NCBI GenBank assembly: GCA_020249145.1
Contig: JADCGF010000003.1
Coordinates: 186,001-250,000 of the forward strand
DNA length: 64,000 nucleotides
Direction: 5' to 3'
Source of the DNA: Roseomonas sp.
Lineage (GTDB): Bacteria; Pseudomonadota; Alphaproteobacteria; Acetobacterales; Acetobacteraceae
The notes beneath the pieces were generated by a model. It ran no database searches and was not told where the DNA came from. It worked only from the letters and a program-made list of their open reading frames with translations. The translations under genes were made by a program, and so were the position numbers. Shown in pieces: positions 1 to 8,477 of this stretch. How positions within the stretch are numbered: the stretch's first letter is position 1; the number at the start of each line of letters is the position of its first letter.

Positions 1-46
1 ATGGCGCATTTGCTGCGTGGGTGCTGAGCTTCTATCGTCCAGTCTC

Positions 47-841
47 ATGAAGCTTTCTTTTTTCCTGATTGATGCCTTCACCACCCGCCCCTTCGCGGGC
101 AATCCTGCCGCGGTAGTGCCGCTTGAAGCGGCGCTGCCCGATCGCGTCATGCAGGCCATGGCGGCCGAGCATAATCTTTCCGAAACCGCCTTCGTCATGC
201 GCGAAGGCGCTGGCTGGCGGCTCCGTTGGTTCACGCCGAAGGCCGAGGTGGAAATGTGCGGCCATGCGACGCTTGCGACCGCCTTGGTGCTGGCGCGTGA
301 ATTGGGACAGGTGCCGCCCTTCACCTTCCAAACCTTGTCTGGCCCGCTGGTGGTGGAAGCCGATGGGCCGCACTTCATTCTTGATTTTCCGGCGCGGCTT
401 TCAGAACCAGCGACACCGCCGGATGGCCTTGCCGCGGCATTGGGTGCCATGCCACGTGAAGTGCATCACGCGCGTGATTGGATTTGCGTCATGGAAAGCG
501 CCGAACAGGTCGCAGCGCTTGCGCCCGACCATGCGGCGCTGGCCGCACTTCCGGGTGCTGAACGCGTGATCGTCACGGCAGCAGGCGGGGATGGGGTGGA
601 CATCACTTCCCGTTTTTTCGCGGTGAAGGTCGGCGTGCCGGAAGACCCGGTGACGGGCACCGCGCATGTGCAGCTTGTGCCCTTCTGGGCCGCGCGACTG
701 GGGCGCAAATCCTTGGTGTGCCGCCAAGCCAGTGCGCGTGGCGGCACGCTTTGGTGCGAATGGCACGACGACCGCGTGCGCATGGCGGGCGATGCCGTGC
801 TTTACGCCAAGGGCGAAATCCACCTGCCGGATGGGATGTAG
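47..841 (+). CDS. PhzF-family isomerase/epimerase-like protein
   Basis: A 264-residue cytosolic protein of the PhzF family (diaminopimelate-epimerase fold), whose members isomerise or epimerise small acids; the substrate here cannot be told. Family marks are DAFTTRPFAGNPAAV at the N-terminus, HNLSETAFV with Glu46 at the position of the PhzF general acid/base, EMCGHATLATA near residue 75, and EDPVTGTAH near residue 195. Length fits the family. I chose the ATG at 47 because the family begins MKLSFFLIDAF; a GTG at 17 would add ten unrelated residues. Bases 1-27 are an open frame ending in TGA and may be the tail of an upstream gene, but nothing more can be said. No phenazine genes are nearby. 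Confidence 0.9.
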   Translation: MKLSFFLIDAFTTRPFAGNPAAVVPLEAALPDRVMQAMAAEHNLSETAFVMREGAGWRLRWFTPKAEVEMCGHATLATALVLARELGQVPPFTFQTLSGPLVVEADGPHFILDFPARLSEPATPPDGLAAALGAMPREVHHARDWICVMESAEQVAALAPDHAALAALPGAERVIVTAAGGDGVDITSRFFAVKVGVPEDPVTGTAHVQLVPFWAARLGRKSLVCRQASARGGTLWCEWHDDRVRMAGDAVLYAKGEIHLPDGM

Positions 842-868
842 CCTGGTCCCAAGCCGGCAGATCAAAAC

Positions 869-2839
869 CTACCCCCCAATCTCCCCGCCATCCTTTTTCA
901 CAATGGCAATCACGGCAGGACGCGGCGGCACGCCTTCGGCGAAATCCGGCCAGCGGGTGGAAGGCCGTTCAAAGGTGGAGCCGGAATCCTCACCCGGATG
1001 CTGGATCGCCAGGAAAACGGTCTTGCTGTCCGGCGTGAAAAGGGGGCCGCAGACTTCCGCCCCGGTCGGCGCCTGATAGAAAAGCCGCGTCAGCGCGCGG
1101 CCATGGCCAGAGGTATCGGCACCGTAAAGCCCATCCGCCACACCTGCGGCAGAAGGCGCACCATCGGTTGCAATCCAGATGCGGCCCTTGCTGTCAAAGG
1201 CGCAATTATCCGGGCAGGAAAGCCAGCCGCGATCCGATGTGGCGCGATGATAGCGCGTGCCGGGATCAATCCCTGGCGCGCCGGCCATCAGGAACAAGCC
1301 CCAGCGCATTTCGCGCGCGGCGTGATCCACACGCGGCGTGCCAGCGCCTGGAGGGATTATTTCCACCACATGGCCATGCTGATTATTGGCGCGCGGATTG
1401 GCGGCATTCAACTGATCCGCACGGCGATTGCTGTTATTCGTCAGCAGCACATAAACGCGCCCCGTGGCGGGGTTGGGCTCCACATCCTCAGGCCGATCCA
1501 TCGGCGTGGCACCCAGCAGGCTCGCGGCCTGGCGGGTGTGGATCATGACATCCGCTTGGGTGTGGAAGCCATTGGCCGGCGTCAGCGGCCCCTGGCCCTG
1601 CACCAGATCAAGCCATTCCACCCGGCCATCATCATGGAATTTGGCGACCGAAAGCACGCCATCATCCAACAAATTCCGATTGGCGGCGCGATCATTCGGG
1701 TTCCAGGGCCGTGCGGTGACGAAGCGATAGACGAAATCAAACCGCTCATCATCGCCCATATAGATCACCACGCGCCCATCGGCATTGATCGCGTGATGGC
1801 AGCCTTCATGCTTGAAGCGGCCAAGCGCGGTGCGCTTCACCGGCACGCTTTGCGGATCATGCGGATCGAATTCGACAATCCAGCCGAAGCGGAAGGCCTC
1901 ATTCGGTTCCTTTTCCACATTGAAACGATCAATATGCCGGGGCCAGGAATAGGAAGCCTCATTGCGGATGCCATAGCGGCGGAAGCTTTCGGCATGCGGG
2001 GTCTTGGCGATATCGCCCCCGAAATAGAGGTTGAAGTTTTCCTCAGCGGTCAGCACGGTGCCCCAGGGCGTATTGCCGCCGGCGCAGTTATTCAGCGTGC
2101 CGAGCACCTGCCGCCCCGTGGGATCGGCCTTGGTCTTCAGCAGATCATGCCCGGCGGCGGGGCCGGAAATCTGCACCGGCGTCGCGGTGGTGATGCGGCG
2201 ATTGAAGCGGCTATCCTTCACATAGCCCCATCGGCCATTCTCCTTGCGGATTTCCACCACCGAAAGCCCATGGGCCATGATTTCGGCTTCCGCCTGTTCG
2301 GCAGTGACGCGCTGGCGGGAAGCGCTGCCACTGCCAAGCCCGCCCCACATCAGCCCGGGATTGGTGTATTCATGATTGACCACCAAAAGCCCGTGATCGC
2401 TGCCCTTGCTCCCTTGCGGCAGTGGGAAGAAATCGAGGTAGTCGTTGTTGTAGCCAAATTGCAAGGCCTGCGCGGCGGGCGTGGTGCGGCCCGCTTCGAA
2501 AGCAGGCGCGCCCGGCAGTACAGGGTCACCCCAGCGGATGATGGTTTGCACTTCATACCCATCCGCCACCGAATCGCGCTGCGCCAGGGCGCGCGGCGGT
2601 TCGCTGAAGGTCAGGCTGGAAGGGCCGCCGGAGAGCGGCACCGCAGTTTGCGCCTTGGCGTCACCGGCGAGAGCCGCCGAAAGCGCTGCCAGGGCGGCGG
2701 CGGAGCTCAACAGGCCGCGCCTGCCATAGCGGGCTTCGATGATTTCGGCGATCGGGGTTTTAGGGGCGGGATTGCTGCCGATGTTTTCAATTTCGTCGAA
2801 GGCTTCGAAATCATTCGCTTGGGGGGTAATCTGCGCCAT
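869..2839 (-). CDS. PhoX-like (DUF839) exported phosphatase-family protein
   Basis: A 656-residue protein of the PhoX/DUF839 family, a beta-propeller fold that in PhoX is a calcium-dependent alkaline phosphatase exported by Tat. The N-terminus has the usual long leader with a twin Arg at RYGRRGLLSSAAALAAL and an Ala-rich stretch ending AGDAKAQ, a plausible Tat signal. Conserved-looking blocks are VVNHEYTNPGLMWGG, NNCAGGNTPWGTVLTAEEN, KHEGCHHAINADGRVVIYMG and the C-terminal IQHPGEDSGSTFERPSTRWP. GGAG lies six bases before the ATG. It follows a paralogue (2941-4413) by about 100 bases on the same strand. Phosphatase activity is inferred from the family; some DUF839 proteins have no assigned activity. 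Confidence 0.88.
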   Translation of the reverse strand: MAQITPQANDFEAFDEIENIGSNPAPKTPIAEIIEARYGRRGLLSSAAALAALSAALAGDAKAQTAVPLSGGPSSLTFSEPPRALAQRDSVADGYEVQTIIRWGDPVLPGAPAFEAGRTTPAAQALQFGYNNDYLDFFPLPQGSKGSDHGLLVVNHEYTNPGLMWGGLGSGSASRQRVTAEQAEAEIMAHGLSVVEIRKENGRWGYVKDSRFNRRITTATPVQISGPAAGHDLLKTKADPTGRQVLGTLNNCAGGNTPWGTVLTAEENFNLYFGGDIAKTPHAESFRRYGIRNEASYSWPRHIDRFNVEKEPNEAFRFGWIVEFDPHDPQSVPVKRTALGRFKHEGCHHAINADGRVVIYMGDDERFDFVYRFVTARPWNPNDRAANRNLLDDGVLSVAKFHDDGRVEWLDLVQGQGPLTPANGFHTQADVMIHTRQAASLLGATPMDRPEDVEPNPATGRVYVLLTNNSNRRADQLNAANPRANNQHGHVVEIIPPGAGTPRVDHAAREMRWGLFLMAGAPGIDPGTRYHRATSDRGWLSCPDNCAFDSKGRIWIATDGAPSAAGVADGLYGADTSGHGRALTRLFYQAPTGAEVCGPLFTPDSKTVFLAIQHPGEDSGSTFERPSTRWPDFAEGVPPRPAVIAIVKKDGGEIGG

Positions 2840-2940
2840 GGTGAGCTCCCGTTCCGGCTGGGTTTGTGCTGGACAACGACTTAGGCGGGCGGCACGGCGG
2901 CAAAAAGCCGTGAATTGTGAAGCTTTCGCGACATCGTGCC

Positions 2941-4413
2941 TTAGCCGCTATGGCTCAACGCCACCACCCCGCCACGCGGCGGCTCACCACCACGGAAATG
3001 CGGCCAACGGCTGCGCGGTGTTGCGAATTGCGCGCCCATGCCGGCGCCGGGATGCGCCACGCCGGCGATCCAGGTGGCAGCGCCCGGCACCGCCGCCACG
3101 CCCCCAAGCGCCGCACCGATGGGCACGGCATAGGCGAAGCGTGGCTCACCGCGCGCGGCACCTTCCAGCGGCAGCACGTAAAGCGCATCGGGCAAGGGGC
3201 TATCACGCAGCGGCTGATCTGTGCCAACCAACAAATTCCCCGCCCCATCATGGGCAAGGCTGCTGGGTGAGGCCGGCCAGGCGGGGATAGGCGCAGTTTC
3301 CCGCCCTTGGCGCGGGCGCGGCGGCAAGCGGCCTTCCATCAGGTTTTCCACAATGGCGGTATCGGCGGCGGGATTGCGCGCGGCGAATAGCATTTCCACC
3401 ACCGCGCCGGCCGGGTTGCGCGCAGTTTCCCGCAGCGCGAGGCAGAGCCGCGCGCCATTCGGGTCCAGCGCCAGCGCCATGGGGCGGCCAAGGCTATTGG
3501 CACCCCGCGCCACCGCTGCGCCATAGGGTTCCGCATCGGCGGGCAGCGCAATCCAACGCAGCGCGCCCGCTTCAAACCGCGCCGCGTAAAGCGTGCCTTG
3601 GTCCAAGGCATTGGGTTCCTGCGCGGGCCCTTCAGAGACAAAACGCCACAAAAAGCCGCCTTCCCGCCCATCGGCCATGAACACCACCGCGCGACCATCT
3701 GCCGCCAGCGCTGCCGCCACATCCCGCGCGCCAAGCCTGCCCAGGGCGTTGCGCTTCACTAGCACGGATTGCGGTTCAAAAGGATCGAGTTCCACCACAT
3801 GGCCGACCTCAGACGCCGCCACTCCAGGCAGGCGCCGTGCCCAGGCGGCGCCTTCGCCTTCTGCCAGCAGCAGACTACCCCAGGGGGCTGCCGCGCCACC
3901 TGTCACGCCAAAGACGCCCCGCACAGGCCCGCCCGCGCCCCCCATGCGGCAGAGTGTGCGCGCATGAAGGCGGCGCATCTGAAAACCACCATCTGTGACC
4001 ATCCAAACACCGCCGCGGCGCTGGATATTGATCAGGCTCGCCCCCTGCATGGCGCCGGCAATCTCTGGCCGGTCCTGCCCATCGGGGAAGGCCATGGCGG
4101 GGTCGAGGGTCGGGTGGCCCACCGCCAGCACGGCGCGCGGAATGCCATCCTCGACACGCGGAGACGCCATCGCAGCCACCACGCGCGTATCCCAGCCGAA
4201 TTGCCCCTCGGCCGCCGCAAGGTCGGGTGTTCTCGACGTGAAGGCGGGCGCGTCAAAGGCAACGCGATCACCCCATTGGATCAGCAAATCACGCTTGAGG
4301 CCGGGCGCGGGCGCATCATCCAACCGCTGCGCGATACCGGGCGCGCCCTGCGCAAGCGCAGCTTTTGTCGGAAGCGCCGCCGCACCCGCCAGCAGGGCAC
4401 GGCGCGTGATCAC
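2941..4413 (-). CDS. Second PhoX-like (DUF839) exported protein
   Basis: A 490-residue shorter paralogue of the gene at 869-2839. With a GTG start at 4413 the protein begins VITRRALLAGAAALPTKAAL, a compact twin-Arg signal peptide ending AQG; this start overlaps the stop of the upstream molybdoenzyme as GTGA, so translation is probably coupled. An in-frame start 60 bases upstream would bury the signal peptide. Shared with the paralogue are LLIQWGDRV, GGAAAPWGSLLLAEGEG, the HVVELDPFEPQSVLVKRNALGR stretch (first part visible as HVVELDPFEPQS) and the C-terminal IAGVAHPGAGMG with RSRWPHFRGG. It is more divergent in the middle and lacks the long leader. Function unknown beyond family; coupling suggests a role with the oxidoreductase. 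Confidence 0.82.
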   Translation of the reverse strand: MITRRALLAGAAALPTKAALAQGAPGIAQRLDDAPAPGLKRDLLIQWGDRVAFDAPAFTSRTPDLAAAEGQFGWDTRVVAAMASPRVEDGIPRAVLAVGHPTLDPAMAFPDGQDRPEIAGAMQGASLINIQRRGGVWMVTDGGFQMRRLHARTLCRMGGAGGPVRGVFGVTGGAAAPWGSLLLAEGEGAAWARRLPGVAASEVGHVVELDPFEPQSVLVKRNALGRLGARDVAAALAADGRAVVFMADGREGGFLWRFVSEGPAQEPNALDQGTLYAARFEAGALRWIALPADAEPYGAAVARGANSLGRPMALALDPNGARLCLALRETARNPAGAVVEMLFAARNPAADTAIVENLMEGRLPPRPRQGRETAPIPAWPASPSSLAHDGAGNLLVGTDQPLRDSPLPDALYVLPLEGAARGEPRFAYAVPIGAALGGVAAVPGAATWIAGVAHPGAGMGAQFATPRSRWPHFRGGEPPRGGVVALSHSG

Positions 4414-6722
4414 CGCGCTTCCTCGATCAGCGGCGGCAAATGCACGCGCACGGGTGGCAAGGCGGCGGTCCATTTCTCAACCTCGATCAGGCAGGATTGC
4501 GCCGATGGGCCTTGGCCGAGTTTGGAGGTACCCACATCCGCCGTCAGCACATTCGGGTTGCCGTGTACGCAGATGCTGCCCGGCACGCCGGGTTCAAGCG
4601 GGTCATACCATGCACCGGTTGCCATCATGGCAACGCCCCGCATCAGCCCAGGATCAAGCCGCAAACCACCAAGGCAGGCACCGCGATCATTGAACACGCG
4701 CACAATATCGCCGTCCTTCAGCCCGCGTTCGGCGGCGTCTTCTGGGTTCAGCATCATGGGCTCCCGCCCCGCGATCTTATTCGCGGCCGAGATGCGCCCC
4801 GTATCCAATTGCCCATGCAGCCGCGTGGCAGGTTGGAAGGACAGCAGATGCAGCTTGTGGCGCTTGGCTTCCGGCGCGCCCAGCCATTCGCGCGGCGCGA
4901 TCCAAACCGGATGGCCCGGCGCGTCATCATAGCCGAAGCTTGCGATGGTTTCGCTGAAAAGCTCCACCTTGCCTGAGGGGGTATCGAGCGGATTGTTTTC
5001 CGGATCGGCGGCGAATTCGGCGAATTGGGTATATTCCTCACCCCGCGCGGGGGCATCGGCTTCCCAAAAACCCTTTTCCCAAAACGTGTCGAAATCTGGC
5101 GTTTCCTGGCCCATGCGTGCGCAATGGCGGCGCCAGGCTTCGAATAAATGCCTCAGCCAGGCTTCTTCATTGCGCTGTTCGGTGAAGCGTTCGCGGTAGC
5201 CCAATTCCTCCGCGATATCGGCCAGCATGTCGTGGTCATTGCGCGCCTGACCCTGCGGCGGGATGGCCTGATGCATGGCGCGCAGAAAGCGATCACGCCC
5301 GCTGCTGGCGATATCATTGCGTTCCAGCGTGGTGGTGGCGGGCAGCACGATATCGGCGTGGCGCGCCAGCGATGTCCACCAGGGTTCCTGCACAATGATG
5401 GTCTCGGCCTGCGCCCAGGCGCGCAGCATGCGGTTCAAATCCTGATGGTGATGGAAGGGATTGCCGCCGGCCCACCAAATGATGCGCGTATCGGGGAATT
5501 GCAGCACGCGGCCATTGAAGTGATGATCGCCGCCGGGGTTTTCCAGCATTTCAGTGATGCGCGCGACAGGGATGAAAAACCCGGTCGGGTTCGGCGTGGC
5601 TGGCATGGCGAAGCTTGGCACTTCGCGCCGGGGCTGGCCCATGCCATTCACGCTGCCATAACCAAAGGCCACGCCCTGCCCGGGCTTGCCAATCAAGCCC
5701 AGCATGGCGGCGAGTGCGGTCAGCATCCAATAGGGTTGTTCGCCATAATCGGCGCGCTGCAAGGACCAGGTGGCGGTCAGCATCGCGGGTTGCTTCGCGA
5801 TTTCGGCGGTCAACGTGCGGATGGTCTCGGCGGGGATGGTGGTGATGGGCGCGGCCCATTCGGGCGTTTTCGCCACGCCATCAGACTCGCCGAAGATATA
5901 GGCGCGGAGCTTGTCCCAGCCAACGCAACGGGTCGCGAGGAAGTTCTTATCCTCCCACCCGCGCGCCAGGATTTCATGGGCCATGGCCAGCAGCAGCGCG
6001 GTATCCGTGCCGGGGCGGATGGGTGTCCATTCCGCGCCCGCCCAATCCGGCACATCCGCCCGCGCGGGGGAGATTTGGATGAAGCGCAGCCCGGCCTCAG
6101 CCGCCGCGCGCAGATTCATCTCATTGCTGTGCTGGCCCGCGCCACCCGAGGTGACATAGCCATTGCGAATGGGCAGCCCGCCGAGGCAGAGCATGACCTT
6201 GGAATACCGCGTAATCGCCGCCCAATCCGTGACCTTGCCAAGCAGCACTTCATTGGTGCCCAGAATATGCGGCAGCAGCGCCTGCGCCGCCGCATAGGAA
6301 TAGGCATTCACCTGGCCGGTATAACCGCCGCCAAGCCCCAGAAAGCGCTGCAATTGGCTGCGCGCGTGATGGAACCGCCCGGCGGAGGACCAGCCATACG
6401 ACCCGCCCATGATGGATTTGGCGCCAGCTTCCGCGCGGACCCGCCGGGTTTCTTCCGCCACCAACCGCACCGCCTTGTCCCATGAAACCGGCACAAAGGG
6501 GTCTCCGCCCCGCAAGGCGCCACGCCGGCGGCCTTCGAGCCAGCCCTTGCGGACATAGGGGCGATCAATCCGCGCGGCGCTATGCACCGCATCGGGCATG
6601 GCTTCGATGAGCGAGCCCGGGAAAGGGTCCCGATGGAAGGGCTTCACCCCCACCAGCCGGCCATTTTCCACCACTGCATCGAAGCTGCCCCAATGGGCCG
6701 CATGGGGTTTGATTTCGGTCAT
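4410..6722 (-). CDS. Molybdopterin oxidoreductase, DMSO/TMAO/biotin-sulfoxide reductase type
   Basis: A 770-residue bis-MGD molybdoenzyme of the DMSO-reductase family, closest in layout to BisC/TorA/DorA: reduction of an S- or N-oxide, with Ser as Mo ligand. GGSYGWSSAGRFHHARSQ near residue 107 matches the family block carrying that Ser, and no N-terminal Cys cluster for Fe-S is present, as expected for this subgroup. Also visible are ATWSLQRADYGEQPYWM, IIWWAGGNPFHHHQDLNR, VQEPWWTSLARHADIVLPAT and the C-terminal MGD-binding NIVRVFNDRGACLGGL-like block. No signal peptide is seen, favouring a cytoplasmic BisC-like enzyme. No cytochrome c or chaperone gene is adjacent. The stop overlaps the start of the PhoX-like gene behind it. 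Confidence 0.88.
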   Translation of the reverse strand: MTEIKPHAAHWGSFDAVVENGRLVGVKPFHRDPFPGSLIEAMPDAVHSAARIDRPYVRKGWLEGRRRGALRGGDPFVPVSWDKAVRLVAEETRRVRAEAGAKSIMGGSYGWSSAGRFHHARSQLQRFLGLGGGYTGQVNAYSYAAAQALLPHILGTNEVLLGKVTDWAAITRYSKVMLCLGGLPIRNGYVTSGGAGQHSNEMNLRAAAEAGLRFIQISPARADVPDWAGAEWTPIRPGTDTALLLAMAHEILARGWEDKNFLATRCVGWDKLRAYIFGESDGVAKTPEWAAPITTIPAETIRTLTAEIAKQPAMLTATWSLQRADYGEQPYWMLTALAAMLGLIGKPGQGVAFGYGSVNGMGQPRREVPSFAMPATPNPTGFFIPVARITEMLENPGGDHHFNGRVLQFPDTRIIWWAGGNPFHHHQDLNRMLRAWAQAETIIVQEPWWTSLARHADIVLPATTTLERNDIASSGRDRFLRAMHQAIPPQGQARNDHDMLADIAEELGYRERFTEQRNEEAWLRHLFEAWRRHCARMGQETPDFDTFWEKGFWEADAPARGEEYTQFAEFAADPENNPLDTPSGKVELFSETIASFGYDDAPGHPVWIAPREWLGAPEAKRHKLHLLSFQPATRLHGQLDTGRISAANKIAGREPMMLNPEDAAERGLKDGDIVRVFNDRGACLGGLRLDPGLMRGVAMMATGAWYDPLEPGVPGSICVHGNPNVLTADVGTSKLGQGPSAQSCLIEVEKWTAALPPVRVHLPPLIEEAR

Positions 6723-6842
6723 GAGGTGCCTCCGTTGGGGTAACTTGGCGCGGCGCGGGGCTTAGGGCAACGCTTTCCTCTTGGGTCTTGGGCCAAGGCA
6801 TGCCTTAATCGGGTTTCTGACCAGGTTTGAGGAAGCCAAAAC

Positions 6843-8243
6843 ATGACACCGCCCCGCAATTCCAATGCCGTCCGCGACATTGCCAATGTGCTGCACCCCT
6901 ATACCGATGCCAAGGCGCATCAGGTGAATGGCCCGCTGGTGATCAGCCGCGGCAAGGGCGTGCGGATTTTTGACGATCAGGGCAAGGAATATATCGAAGC
7001 CATGGCGGGGCTTTGGTGCACATCGCTCGGCTTTGACAATGAACGCCTGGTGCAGGCCGCGGCCAACCAGATGCGCAAGCTTCCATTCTATCATTCCTTC
7101 ACGGCCAAATCGCATGAGCCGATGATTGATCTGGCCGAGATGCTGATCGAACGCGCGCCAGTGCCGATGAGCAAGGTGTTCTTCGCCAATTCAGGATCTG
7201 AGGCGAATGACAGCGCGATCAAGATGATCTGGTACATGAATAATGCGCTTGGCCGGCCTGAGAAGAAAAAGCTGATTGCGCGCTTGAAGGGCTATCACGG
7301 CATTACGCTGGCGGCGGCGTCTCTGACGGGCTTGCCGGCCAATCACAAGCTGTTTGATGCGCCAATTGCGGGCGGGCGCTTCCATCACGTTGGCACGCCG
7401 CATCATTACCACAATGCGAAGCCGGGCGAATCGGAAGAAGATTTCGCCACACGCCTCGCGGAAGAATTGGACGCTTATATCATCAATGAAGGGCCGGAGA
7501 CGGTTGCCGCTTTCTGGGCGGAACCGACCATGGGCGCGGGTGGCGTGATTGTGCCGCCGCGCACCTATTTCGAGAAAATCCAGGCCGTTTTGAAAAAACA
7601 TGATGTGCTGTTTGTGGCCGATGAGGTGATTTGCGGCTTCGGGCGCACCGGCAATTACTGGGGCTGCCAGACTTTTGGCATCACGCCGGATATCCTGGTT
7701 TGCGCCAAGGCGCTTTCATCTTCCTATCTGCCGATCTCCGCCGTGATGGTGAATGAACGGGTCTTCCAGGGCATTGCGGAGGGGTCTTCCGCTGTTGGCA
7801 CTTGGGGCCATGGCTTTACCTATTCCGGGCATCCGGTGGCCGCCGCTGTCGCGATTGAAACGCTCAAGATCTATGATGAGATTGACCTGATCGGCCATGT
7901 GAAATCCGTGGGTCCGCATCTGCAAGGCGAATTGCAGCGCCGCTTCGCCAATCACCCGATGGTGGGTGAGGTGCGCGGCGTTGGCATGGTGGGCGCGATT
8001 GAATTGGTGGAAGACAAGGCTGCCAAGAAGAATTTCGACCCCGCGCGCAAGATTGGGCCGCGTTTGGTCAAACACGGTGAAGAACAGGGCGTGATCCTGC
8101 GCGCCATGATGAATGACAGCATCGGCTTTTCCCCACCGCTGGTGATCACCAAGGATGAGGTGACGGAAATGCTGGACCGCGTGGAGCGTTCGCTCGATGC
8201 GCTTTCAGTAGAGCTGCGGCGGGAGAGTATTGCCGCGGTGTGA
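6843..8243 (+). CDS. Class III aminotransferase (omega-amino acid / pyruvate transaminase type)
   Basis: A 466-residue PLP enzyme of aminotransferase class III, moving an amino group from an omega-amino acid or amine to a keto acid such as pyruvate. Visible marks are GLWCTSLGFDNERL, FFANSGSEANDSAIKM (PLP phosphate cup), LKGYHGITLAAASLTGLP, LFVADEVICGFGRTG (Asp binding the pyridine N) and LVCAKALSSSYLPISAV with the PLP Lys near residue 290. TWGHGFTYSGHPVAAAVA follows. GAGGA lies ten bases before the ATG. It is divergent from the molybdoenzyme (120-base shared upstream region) and ends at a strong terminator, so it is probably a single-gene unit. Exact amine donor unknown. Confidence 0.93.
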   Translation: MTPPRNSNAVRDIANVLHPYTDAKAHQVNGPLVISRGKGVRIFDDQGKEYIEAMAGLWCTSLGFDNERLVQAAANQMRKLPFYHSFTAKSHEPMIDLAEMLIERAPVPMSKVFFANSGSEANDSAIKMIWYMNNALGRPEKKKLIARLKGYHGITLAAASLTGLPANHKLFDAPIAGGRFHHVGTPHHYHNAKPGESEEDFATRLAEELDAYIINEGPETVAAFWAEPTMGAGGVIVPPRTYFEKIQAVLKKHDVLFVADEVICGFGRTGNYWGCQTFGITPDILVCAKALSSSYLPISAVMVNERVFQGIAEGSSAVGTWGHGFTYSGHPVAAAVAIETLKIYDEIDLIGHVKSVGPHLQGELQRRFANHPMVGEVRGVGMVGAIELVEDKAAKKNFDPARKIGPRLVKHGEEQGVILRAMMNDSIGFSPPLVITKDEVTEMLDRVERSLDALSVELRRESIAAV

Positions 8244-8268
8244 TATCGCCCCGTGTGTTTTTGGAAAG

Positions 8269-8297
8269 CCCCGGTGCCGCTGGCATCGGGGTTTTTT
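8269..8297 (+). terminator. Rho-independent terminator after the aminotransferase
   Basis: A 10-bp stem (8269-8278 with 8282-8291, one G-T wobble) around a 3-base loop GCT, followed at once by six T (8292-8297). It lies 25 bases past the aminotransferase stop and insulates the A/T-richer patch that follows. Confidence 0.9.
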
Positions 8298-8369
8298 GCG
8301 TCTACACCGAAAAAAATATTTGGATTTAAAGTTTCTTCTCGCGATATCCATAGGGCGCGGGGGACTTCA

Positions 8370-8460
8370 GAGTCGGTTTCGCGACTCGAGCTAGTTTAGC
8401 TGCCCAGTCTGTGACGCACCCGCCCAGAGCAACCTTTCGAGGCGATTCGAAACAGAATCG
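8370..8460. promoter_or_regulatory. Four GANTC sites in two inverted pairs upstream of a nuclease-like gene
   Basis: GAGTC at 8370 and GACTC at 8383 form one inverted pair with an 8-base spacer; GATTC at 8444 and GAATC at 8455 form a second (CGATTC/GAATCG, 6-base spacer), ending 17 bases before the ATG at 8478. GANTC is the CcrM target, and a ccrM gene lies at 50379 in this window. Four sites in 90 bases is far above the roughly 1 in 256 chance rate. The pairs could equally be operators for a repressor. No clear -35/-10 pair or Shine-Dalgarno is seen. Confidence 0.5.
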
Positions 8461-8477
8461 AGTAGCATTAAAGTTTT

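Noticed and set aside
998..2884. 628-codon plus-strand open frame opposite the PhoX-like gene
   Set aside because: It is the antisense of a clear PhoX-family gene. The GC-rich codon pattern opens long frames on the opposite strand; its translation is rich in Arg/Ala/Gly/His with no domain.
5148..6485. 445-codon plus-strand open frame opposite the molybdoenzyme
   Set aside because: Shadow of the bis-MGD enzyme gene, with no family likeness and no ribosome site.
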